From NCBI GenBank assembly GCA_030536565.1, contig JAUNPT010000021.1, forward strand, positions 1-21,065: DNA of 21,065 nt. Reading direction: 5' to 3'. A program made the translations under genes and the position numbers. Below the pieces are notes generated by a model, which saw nothing but the letters and a program-made list of their open reading frames with translations, searched no databases and was not told the DNA's origin. Positions 15,263-21,065 of the stretch are shown here, piece by piece (position 1 is the first letter of the stretch; every line of letters starts with the position of its first letter). The DNA comes from Eubacteriales bacterium. Its GTDB lineage: Bacteria > Bacillota > Clostridia > Lachnospirales > Lachnospiraceae.

Positions 15263-15300
15263 AAAAAGCCCTTACAGACAAAGCTGTCTGTAAGGGCTTT
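15263..15300 (-). terminator. Terminator after tRNA-Thr
   Basis: A perfect 16-bp stem (arms 15265-15280 and 15285-15300, AAAGCCCTTACAGACA and its complement) with a 4-nt loop ends in a run of T on the minus strand. It starts 6 nt after the tRNA 3' end. Confidence 0.96.
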
Positions 15301-15305
15301 ATATA

Positions 15306-15378
15306 AGCTACCAGCCGGAATCGAACCGGCGACCTTCTCATTACGAGTGAGACGCTCTACCGACTGAGCCATGGTAGC
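15306..15378 (-). tRNA. tRNA-Thr (anticodon CGT)
   Basis: A full cloverleaf on the minus strand: acceptor GCTACCA / TGGTAGC, D arm GCTC-AGTCGGTA-GAGC, anticodon arm TCTCA-CTCGTAA-TGAGA, variable loop AGGTC, T arm GCCGG-TTCGATT-CCGGC. Loop positions 34-36 are CGT, which reads the threonine codon ACG. The 3' CCA is not encoded, and the discriminator base is T. It is transcribed from its own promoter (15391-15419) and ends at the hairpin 15263-15300, so it is a single-gene unit. ACG is a rare-type codon in an AT-rich genome, and this isoacceptor supplements the TGT one. Confidence 0.97.
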
Positions 15379-15390
15379 AACAACTTATTC

Positions 15391-15419
15391 AATATAGTAT
15401 ATTTCATATATATTGTCAA
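15391..15419 (-). promoter_or_regulatory. Promoter of tRNA-Thr
   Basis: Consensus TTGACA (15414-15419) and TATATT (15391-15396) on the minus strand with a 17-nt spacer, placing the transcript start a few bases before the tRNA 5' end. It lies between the DHH gene stop and the tRNA. Confidence 0.9.
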
Positions 15420-15436
15420 TAAGCCACGCTATGATT

Positions 15437-16441
15437 TTACTTAATAATTTTACGCCTGTGATTTCTCTGAATCTGCGCCTGCTTGACAAATCTGTCCTCA
15501 ACCTTCATCTGAACACGCTGCAAATCCTTTTTATTATCAACATTACTAATAGAAACAAAACCGCCCGCCATATTATCATGGCCTCCCCCATTTCCTATTC
15601 CATGCAGTGCTTCATTAGTAATTGTACCTGCATGATATGTTCCGTTGCTTCTCACAGAAAATCTTATTCCTTCTTTACGGATTGAATAAATAACTGCAAG
15701 GTTTATATCATTTAATTCAAGCATAAAGTCACTTATAGAAGCAATCAACGCCTCCGGGCAGTTCTCTCCGATATTTGAAAAGCATATATCCTCCTGTCTG
15801 TGCAGGTCCGAAATTGCACGTGCATATGCCTCTAAGTCCTCTATATCAAGGATTCCTGTATCAAGCTTTGCAATCACCTCTGAATCAGCAAGAAGATACA
15901 GATTGTAAAACATGTCCAAATCCAGTTTGCTTACCCCCCTTGTCATATTGGCTGTATCAACCTTTATACCATAAAGCAGAGCAGTTGCCACAGGCTTTGG
16001 CATATCTATACCGCTTTCAAAGTAATAGGCTGCAATTATTGAAGAACAGGCTCCAACGTCAGGTCTTATATCACTATAAAGATAATTCATATGCTCATAA
16101 ACAGGATGATGGTCAATGCATATAATCTCCTCTCCCGTTATATTTATGATATTTGCATTACCCTTCTGGGCATCAACCAGAATGATTTCTGATTCGCTTG
16201 ACAGCTCATTCCTTTCATACAGCTGCGAAAGCTTCTGCATATTAATTCCAATAATTTTTGCCATCTTATAAGCTGTTGTTTTATATATATCTCCCTCATA
16301 GCATATAACAGATTCAATATTACTGCATGAAAGCAGATATGAAAGCCCATATGCACTTGCTATTGCATCGGGGTCTGGAAAATTGTGCATCTGGATATAT
16401 ACTTTTTTACTCTTGATTTTTTTTACAACTGATTTTAACAT
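15437..16441 (-). CDS. DHH/DHHA1-family phosphoesterase (NrnA-like)
   Basis: A 334-residue protein with both domains of the NrnA/RecJ-type phosphoesterases. In the DHH domain metal ligands are seen as H19-N-F-P-D23-P-D25, D90 (LVDAQ), the D110-H111-H112 triad and D162. The DHHA1 domain has the GGGHDNMAGG motif (285-294) that binds the substrate phosphate. Members degrade very short RNA (nanoRNA), pAp or linear cyclic-dinucleotide products. This one has NrnA-like length, but its sequence does not settle which. A Lys/Arg-rich tail follows the DHHA1 domain. The ATG at 16439-16441 has GGAG 6 nt upstream, and a good promoter lies at 16483-16511. It is divergent from the ABC transporter operon. Confidence 0.9.
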   Translation of the reverse strand: MLKSVVKKIKSKKVYIQMHNFPDPDAIASAYGLSYLLSCSNIESVICYEGDIYKTTAYKMAKIIGINMQKLSQLYERNELSSESEIILVDAQKGNANIINITGEEIICIDHHPVYEHMNYLYSDIRPDVGACSSIIAAYYFESGIDMPKPVATALLYGIKVDTANMTRGVSKLDLDMFYNLYLLADSEVIAKLDTGILDIEDLEAYARAISDLHRQEDICFSNIGENCPEALIASISDFMLELNDINLAVIYSIRKEGIRFSVRSNGTYHAGTITNEALHGIGNGGGHDNMAGGFVSISNVDNKKDLQRVQMKVEDRFVKQAQIQRNHRRKIIK

Positions 16442-16482
16442 CTGCAGCTCCGTTTTCTAAAATATGCATAACACTAATTACG

Positions 16483-16511
16483 ATTATATGACCTGATAAG
16501 CTATATTTCAA
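16483..16511 (-). promoter_or_regulatory. Promoter of the DHH phosphoesterase gene
   Basis: TTGAAA (16506-16511) and TATAAT (16483-16488) on the minus strand with a 17-nt spacer, about 45 nt before the start codon. The facing plus-strand ABC operon shows only a weak match (TTACAC, 18 nt, TAAAAT at 16541-16546). Confidence 0.8.
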
Positions 16512-16580
16512 TAACCTTACACCTTTTTCTTTTTTTTCCATAAAATATATTAATCATTCCCACAAAACGGCGGGCAGCTT

Positions 16581-17327
16581 ATGAATCCAATTATCTCCCT
16601 GAAAAATGTTTCCTATTCATATCACACCCTGAAAGGTGAAATACCAGCTTTAGCTGATATCTCATTCCAGCTGCAGTCCGGCTCCTTTACTTCAATAGTT
16701 GGGCCATCCGGCTGTGGCAAGACAACGCTCCTTTCTCTGATTTCCGGTATATTGACACCAGAATCCGGCACCGTCGAAATCAGTTCTGAAAAAAATATAT
16801 GTATCGGATATATGCTTCAGCGTGACAACCTCTTTGAGTGGCGAAGCGTTTATAAAAATATGCTTCTGGGTCTGGAAATCCAAAAAAAATGCGACAGTAA
16901 ACATATTGAAAATGTAAATAACCTTATGGATACCTACGGTCTTACTCCGTTTAAACATGCAAAGCCATCACAGCTGTCAGGCGGAATGCGCCAGCGTGCT
17001 GCTCTTATCCGTACGCTTGCTCTTGAACCGGAGGTTCTTCTTCTTGATGAACCATTTTCAGCTCTTGATTACCAGACACGTCTTCAGGTAAGTGATGATA
17101 TATACCAGATTATCCAGGAGCAGCATAAAACTGCGGTTCTTGTAACTCACGATATATCTGAAGCAATATCTATGGGCGACCATGTTATAGTTCTTTCTGG
17201 ACGTCCTGCCACAATCAGCAGGGTTTTTCCAATCAGTCTTACCACAGATAAACGTACCCCTATAACCTCGAGATTTGCACCAGAATTTAAGGATTATTTT
17301 AATGAGATATGGGAGGAAATGAAATGA
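16581..17327 (+). CDS. ABC transporter ATP-binding protein (nitrate/sulfonate/taurine type)
   Basis: A 248-residue ATPase that powers an importer. It has Walker A GPSGCGKTT (41-49), Q-loop Q80, signature LSGGMRQRA (132-140), Walker B LLLDEPFSALD (153-163) and switch H190 (VTHDISEAI). Its overall form (GYMLQRDNLFEWRSV, LSGRPATI) fits the SsuB/TauB/ThiZ group, which serves sulfonate, taurine, nitrate or hydroxymethylpyrimidine import. The ribosome site is weak (GGCGGGC about 6 nt before ATG). The stop overlaps the permease start (ATGA), so the two genes are translationally coupled. No periplasmic-type binding protein gene lies next to them. Confidence 0.92.
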   Translation: MNPIISLKNVSYSYHTLKGEIPALADISFQLQSGSFTSIVGPSGCGKTTLLSLISGILTPESGTVEISSEKNICIGYMLQRDNLFEWRSVYKNMLLGLEIQKKCDSKHIENVNNLMDTYGLTPFKHAKPSQLSGGMRQRAALIRTLALEPEVLLLDEPFSALDYQTRLQVSDDIYQIIQEQHKTAVLVTHDISEAISMGDHVIVLSGRPATISRVFPISLTTDKRTPITSRFAPEFKDYFNEIWEEMK

Positions 17328-18112
17328 TGACAAATGCACAGGCACAATTCATACGCCATGAAAAAAAATACAGGCTGGCAGTGACATTTACACGCACTCT
17401 GCTTTTTGTTATACTTCTTGCCTTATGGGAGATTACGACTAAACTGTCAGTAATTAATCCGTTCATATTCAGCTCACCTTCCCGGATTGTAAATATGTTC
17501 CTTAAAATGTGTAAAGATGGCTCTATATTTCACCATTGTCTCATAACAATCGGTGAAACTGCACTTTCATTTGCAATTATTATTATAGCAGGCATCGGTA
17601 TTGCTGTTATCCTATGGCTGTGCAAAGGACTTTCTGATGTATTAGAGCCATATCTTATTATTTTAAACAGCCTTCCAAAATCTGCTTTGGCACCAATGCT
17701 TATTGTATGGCTTGGAAATAATCAGAAGGCGATTATTGTCACTGCTATTTCCGTAGCAATTTTTGGAACTATACTAAACATTTACACTGGTTTTCTTGAG
17801 ACAAACAAGGAGCAGCTCAGGCTTATAAAAACACTGGGCGGCAGCTCATTTACAGCTCTTACAAAGCTTGTTCTGCCCTCCTCCAGAAAAATTATAATAA
17901 GCAACCTTAAAGTCAACATTGGTTTATGCCTTGTAGGTGTTATTATAGGTGAATTTTTAGCTGCCAGGGCCGGTTTAGGCTACCTGATTATATATGGCTC
18001 GCAGGTCTTTAAAATGGATCTCGTTGCAATGTCTATTGTATTACTTTGTTTTATATGTGCATTTCTTTATAAGCTTATTGATTTTATCGAAAGGAAATCA
18101 GGATTTAGTTAA
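17324..18112 (+). CDS. ABC transporter permease (SsuC/TauC/ThiX type)
   Basis: A 262-residue membrane protein with about six hydrophobic segments. The cytoplasmic EAA loop that docks the ATPase reads TLGGSSFTALTKLVLPSS. The GEFLAARAGLGYLI segment near the C-terminus is typical of the nitrate/sulfonate/taurine permease family. An upstream in-frame ATG (17309) lies inside the ATPase gene. ATG 17324 is preferred because GGAGG lies 7 nt upstream and it gives the classic ATGA overlap with the ATPase stop. Substrate unknown without the binding protein. A promoter for the next gene follows at 18121-18149; I see no hairpin terminator between. Confidence 0.9.
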   Translation: MMTNAQAQFIRHEKKYRLAVTFTRTLLFVILLALWEITTKLSVINPFIFSSPSRIVNMFLKMCKDGSIFHHCLITIGETALSFAIIIIAGIGIAVILWLCKGLSDVLEPYLIILNSLPKSALAPMLIVWLGNNQKAIIVTAISVAIFGTILNIYTGFLETNKEQLRLIKTLGGSSFTALTKLVLPSSRKIIISNLKVNIGLCLVGVIIGEFLAARAGLGYLIIYGSQVFKMDLVAMSIVLLCFICAFLYKLIDFIERKSGFS

Positions 18113-18120
18113 AAACAATA

Positions 18121-18149
18121 TTGTATTTTACTGCTATCTATTTTATAAT
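18121..18149 (+). promoter_or_regulatory. Promoter of the DUF5721-like gene
   Basis: TTGTAT (18121-18126) and a perfect TATAAT (18144-18149) with a 17-nt spacer, 31 nt before the ATG at 18181. Confidence 0.75.
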
Positions 18150-18180
18150 ACTAATATAATATTAAATATATGAGGTACTT

Positions 18181-18678
18181 ATGATTTCACTTTCTATTAA
18201 AGATGTTAAGTTATTTATGTCACATCTTCTTATTAAAGACACTTTCGACTCTTTTTTTCTGTCAGAAGCTGATATTTCCACAGCCAATAATTTTACCATC
18301 AATGGGAATATCAACAGGGACTTTTTTTCCAACGAAGAATTTGAAGCTCTGGAAAATAAAAAATACAGCCTTTGGAAGATGCTAAGACCCTTTTGTTTCA
18401 GCCTTATAAAAGGAAACAGGGTTCCTTCCAGTATGAAAATAATATTTCTTCTTTCAGACAGCCAGTGTAACGGCATACTTTCAGCCATTGATACCAGCCT
18501 CACTGCAGATGATATTAATGGCCTGTTTATGAATATCCGTTACCAGAATGGCCAGCTTAGTATTATTACAGGTTCTTCTATTAAAATATTCACTCTGGAT
18601 AAATCAATTGATAAGGCATTTGACCAGTATGTATGCCATTTTTTATCTGCTGCCGGCATAGCCTTTGAAGAAATTTGA
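18181..18678 (+). CDS. DUF5721-like protein of unknown function
   Basis: A 165-residue soluble protein starting MISLSIKDVKLFMSHLLIKD, which I recall as the beginning of DUF5721, a small family of Lachnospiraceae; I cannot verify this by search. It has no signal peptide, membrane segment or catalytic motif. Conserved-looking parts are the N-terminal helix-strand unit, the central SLWKMLRPFCFSLIKGNRVP and a C-terminal strand-rich segment. GAGG 5 nt upstream supports the start. It has its own promoter, and a terminator follows, so it is a single-gene unit placed ahead of htpG. Confidence 0.75.
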   Translation: MISLSIKDVKLFMSHLLIKDTFDSFFLSEADISTANNFTINGNINRDFFSNEEFEALENKKYSLWKMLRPFCFSLIKGNRVPSSMKIIFLLSDSQCNGILSAIDTSLTADDINGLFMNIRYQNGQLSIITGSSIKIFTLDKSIDKAFDQYVCHFLSAAGIAFEEI

Positions 18679-18703
18679 TTTTATTTATAATATTTTAAGA
18701 ATT

Positions 18704-18742
18704 ACTGCCAACCGCCTATTTTCATAGTGGCTGGCAGTTTTT
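18704..18742 (+). terminator. Terminator after the DUF5721-like gene
   Basis: The stem ACTGCCA / TGGCAGT (18704-18710 and 18732-18738), extended by partial inner pairing, is followed by TTTTT. The T-tract runs almost into the CIRCE element that starts at 18744. Confidence 0.88.
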
Positions 18743-18743
18743 A

Positions 18744-18770
18744 TTAGCACTCTGTTAAAATGAGTGCTAA
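18744..18770. promoter_or_regulatory. CIRCE element (HrcA operator) of htpG
   Basis: A perfect match to the consensus: TTAGCACTC, a 9-nt spacer, GAGTGCTAA. It lies directly upstream of the -35 of the htpG promoter, 106 nt before the start codon, so htpG should be repressed by HrcA. Confidence 0.97.
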
Positions 18771-18777
18771 TTTTTGC

Positions 18778-18806
18778 TTGACTTTCTTTTTCCTGTGTAT
18801 TAAATT
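18778..18806 (+). promoter_or_regulatory. htpG promoter
   Basis: TTGACT (18778-18783) and TAAATT (18801-18806) with a 17-nt spacer. The -35 is good, the -10 matches at four of six positions. CIRCE ends 7 nt before the -35. Confidence 0.7.
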
Positions 18807-18876
18807 ACAAACTAGTATATCGGTTTCAAATATACGATATGCCAGCAATAATTTTTATATAAAGGAGCATAGAATT

Positions 18877-20871
18877 ATGGCAAATGAACATGGTAATTTA
18901 TCAATTAACAGTCAAAACATTTTTCCTATTATAAAGAAATGGATGTATTCAGACCACGATATCTTCTATCGTGAATTAGTATCCAACGCATGTGATGCAA
19001 TTACAAAATTAAAAAAGCTCGATATGATTGGAGAGTACGAAGCGCCTGACGACATTGAATATCAGGTAAAGGTTTTAGTAAGTGCAAACAATAAAACCAT
19101 CAAGATTACCGATAATGGTATTGGTATGACTAAAGATGAAGTAAACGAATATATTAATCAGATTGCTTTTTCCGGTGCTGAAGCTTTTCTTGAAAAATAT
19201 AAGGACAAAGCTAATGAAGACCAGATTATCGGACATTTTGGTCTTGGCTTCTACTCTGCCTTTATGGTTTCTGACCGTGTAACTATTGATACACTTTCAT
19301 ATACAGATGGTGCTGCAAGCGTTCACTGGGAATGCGATGGCGGTACAGAATATGATATGTCAGATGGAAATCAGACAGAGCCTGGTACAACAATCACACT
19401 TTACTTAAATGAAGACAGCTATGAATTTGCAAATGAGTACAAGGCAAGGGAGGTTCTTGATAAATACTGCTCTTTCATGCCGCTTCCAATATACTTAATA
19501 AATGAAGACAAGGGTGAAGAAACTGAAGAAATTCCTGAAGCTGATGTAAATGAAAAGGATAAAGTCCTTGACACATTTATTAAAGAAGCCGTAACTGAAG
19601 AAGTTGAAAAAGAAGATGGAACTAAAGAAACTGTCGAAAAATCACCTGCTGTAAAGATGGCTAAGATTGTAAAGCGTCTTTGCGCCATCAACGATATACA
19701 TCCACTATGGACAAAGCATCCTAATGAATGTACAGCTGAAGAATACAAGGAATTTTACCGCAGCGTGTTCCATGATTATAAGGAGCCTTTATTCTGGATA
19801 CACTTAAATATGGATTATCCATTCAACTTAAAGGGTATTCTCTACTTCCCTAAGATTAACATGGAATATGAGTCTATTGAGGGAACTATCAAGCTTTACA
19901 ACAATCAGGTATTCGTAGCTGACAATATTAAAGAGGTTATCCCTGAGTTTCTTATGCTGTTAAAGGGTGTTATTGACTGCCCTGACCTTCCACTCAACGT
20001 ATCACGAAGTGCACTTCAAAATGATGGTTTTGTTAAGAAGATTTCTGAATACATTACTAAAAAAGTGGGTGACAAGCTTTCAGGCATGTGCAAGACTGAT
20101 AAGGAATCCTATGAGAAATACTGGGATGACATTAATCCATTTATCAAATTCGGATGTTTAAAGGATGAAAAATTCTTTGATAAAATGAAAGACTATATCC
20201 TTTACAAAAATCTTGATGGCAAATATCTTACATTACAGGAATGCCTTGATGAAAATAAAGAAAAGCATGAAAATACAGTATTCTACGTAACTAATGAAAC
20301 AGAACAGAGCCAGTATATTAACATGTTCAGGGAAGAAGGCATTGATGCTGTTTTACTCACTAACAACATTGACCAGCCATTTATAACCCATATGGAAGGT
20401 AAAAATGAAAATGTAAAATTTGCCCGTATTGATGCTGACCTTTCAGAAAGCTTCAAGGAAGAAGCTTCCGAAGATGAATTAAAGGAAATGTCAGACTCAC
20501 TTACAGATATTTTCAAAAAGGCTTTAAACAATGATAAGTTAAATGTTAAGGTTGAGAAATTAAAGAATGCTTCTATTTCATCAATGATTACTCTCTCTGA
20601 GCAGGACAGACGTATGCAGGATATGATGAAAATGTACAGTATGCCTGGCATGGACCCTTCTATGTTTGGCGGCAATGGCCAGACTTTAATCCTTAATGCA
20701 AACAACGATTTAGTTAAATATATTACTGCCAATAAGGACAATGAAAATATTCCTGTTTTCTGCCAGCAGTTATATGACCTTGCATTACTCAGCCATGCTC
20801 CGCTTACGCCATCTCAGATGACTAATTTTATTGCACGCAGCAACTTAATCATGGAATTACTTGCAAAGTAG
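18877..20871 (+). CDS. htpG: Chaperone HtpG (Hsp90)
   Basis: Bacterial Hsp90, an ATP-driven dimeric chaperone of the cytoplasm. The 664-residue protein has the GHKL ATP site in order: ELVSNACDAI (33-42), DNGIGM (79-84), GHFGLGFYSAFMVSDRV (119-135). The middle domain includes LPLNVSRSALQ with the catalytic-loop arginine, and the C-terminal dimerisation domain ends at ELLAK. A charged Glu/Lys-rich stretch follows the N-domain (EDKGEETEEIPEADVNEKDK), making it slightly longer than the E. coli protein (624 residues). The frame stays open 39 codons upstream, but that stretch is the promoter region. AAAGGAG 9 nt before the ATG at 18877 and the family start MANEHGNLSI fix the start. The CIRCE element upstream indicates control by HrcA. 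Confidence 0.98.
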   Translation: MANEHGNLSINSQNIFPIIKKWMYSDHDIFYRELVSNACDAITKLKKLDMIGEYEAPDDIEYQVKVLVSANNKTIKITDNGIGMTKDEVNEYINQIAFSGAEAFLEKYKDKANEDQIIGHFGLGFYSAFMVSDRVTIDTLSYTDGAASVHWECDGGTEYDMSDGNQTEPGTTITLYLNEDSYEFANEYKAREVLDKYCSFMPLPIYLINEDKGEETEEIPEADVNEKDKVLDTFIKEAVTEEVEKEDGTKETVEKSPAVKMAKIVKRLCAINDIHPLWTKHPNECTAEEYKEFYRSVFHDYKEPLFWIHLNMDYPFNLKGILYFPKINMEYESIEGTIKLYNNQVFVADNIKEVIPEFLMLLKGVIDCPDLPLNVSRSALQNDGFVKKISEYITKKVGDKLSGMCKTDKESYEKYWDDINPFIKFGCLKDEKFFDKMKDYILYKNLDGKYLTLQECLDENKEKHENTVFYVTNETEQSQYINMFREEGIDAVLLTNNIDQPFITHMEGKNENVKFARIDADLSESFKEEASEDELKEMSDSLTDIFKKALNNDKLNVKVEKLKNASISSMITLSEQDRRMQDMMKMYSMPGMDPSMFGGNGQTLILNANNDLVKYITANKDNENIPVFCQQLYDLALLSHAPLTPSQMTNFIARSNLIMELLAK

Positions 20872-20908
20872 TACCATTTAGACTAAAATAAACATAGATT
20901 ATGAGCTG

Positions 20909-20947
20909 TCGCACCTGGCACGTAATGCTGGGTGCGATTTTCATTTT
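20909..20947 (+). terminator. Terminator after htpG
   Basis: The stem TCGCACC / GGTGCGA (20909-20915 and 20931-20937), extended inward by weaker pairs, is followed by TTTTCATTTT. It starts 38 nt after the htpG stop codon. Confidence 0.9.
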
Positions 20948-20982
20948 CCACAATAAAACATAAAAGATAGGATGGTTATTTC

Positions 20983-21065
20983 ATGTCTGACTACAAAAAT
21001 GATGATTTATATACTGATGATGGAATTGAATTTTTAGACGATATTGATTCTGATGATGAAGATTT
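20983..21065 (+). CDS. Start of an unknown protein with acidic N-terminus (cut by window edge)
   Basis: The first 27 codons after an ATG with AGGA about 10 nt upstream. The visible residues are mostly Asp and Glu (for example FLDDIDSDDED), with no motif. The gene continues beyond the window and cannot be identified from this part. Confidence 0.6.
   Translation, partial: MSDYKNDDLYTDDGIEFLDDIDSDDED

Noticed and set aside
18760..18876. Thirty-nine-codon N-terminal extension of htpG
   Set aside because: It covers the CIRCE element and the promoter. The ATG at 18877 has AAAGGAG upstream and gives the conserved HtpG N-terminus.
19419..19748. Minus-strand open frame of about 109 codons inside htpG
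   Set aside because: It is antisense to a conserved coding region, lacks a ribosome site and has the Ser/Phe-rich content typical of a shadow frame.

Overview
The window is AT-rich chromosomal DNA from a low-GC Gram-positive anaerobe. I infer a clostridial genome of the Lachnospiraceae type. The support is a T-box in front of valS, CIRCE (HrcA) operators, AGGAGG-like ribosome sites throughout, and two small proteins (18181-18678 and 6276-6758) that I recall as DUF5721-like and DUF6465-like families of this group. There are no insertion sequences, prophage genes, CRISPR arrays or integration scars. It reads as an ordinary core/accessory chromosomal stretch, cut inside a gene at each end.

Layout. 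Positions 1-16441 are all on the minus strand; 16581 to the end is all on the plus strand. In minus-strand transcription order: (a) a DHH-family phosphoesterase (16441-15437), then a tRNA-Thr(CGT) with its own promoter and strong terminator; (b) hsp20 behind a CIRCE operator and a leader of about 200 nt, closed by a terminator at 14289-14332; (c) a tight six-gene run 14184-7596: ClpP-like protease, PflX-type radical SAM protein, GPH-family sugar symporter, GH13 debranching-enzyme-like protein, TPR protein, HAD phosphatase; (d) a small unknown gene with its own promoter (7504-7193); (e) a second run 7028-3519: HPr-like protein, Lys/Ala-rich DUF6465-like protein, CarD-like regulator, MATE transporter, membrane-anchored polysaccharide deacetylase; (f) a valine T-box leader and valS; (g) the start of a PAS-domain protein running off the left edge. 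On the plus strand: a two-gene ABC importer without a binding protein (16581-18112), a DUF5721-like gene, htpG behind a perfect CIRCE element, and the acidic start of an unknown gene at the right edge.

How the genes work together. hsp20 and htpG, 3.6 kb apart and on opposite strands, both carry CIRCE operators, so both are probably repressed by HrcA; B. subtilis htpG, in contrast, is not in the CIRCE regulon. The six-gene run joins sugar transport with a protein that keeps the architecture of a glycogen-debranching GH13 enzyme but has lost all three catalytic acids and most of the loop between conserved regions I and II. I read it as a pseudoenzyme, perhaps a glycan-binding or regulatory protein working with the TPR protein whose gene lies 3 nt downstream. 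This is the most unusual item in the window. Others are a deacetylase whose only plausible start is CTG with an ideal ribosome site, an HPr-like protein that keeps its phospho-histidine and serine but not the neighbouring arginine, and a long foldable leader on hsp20.
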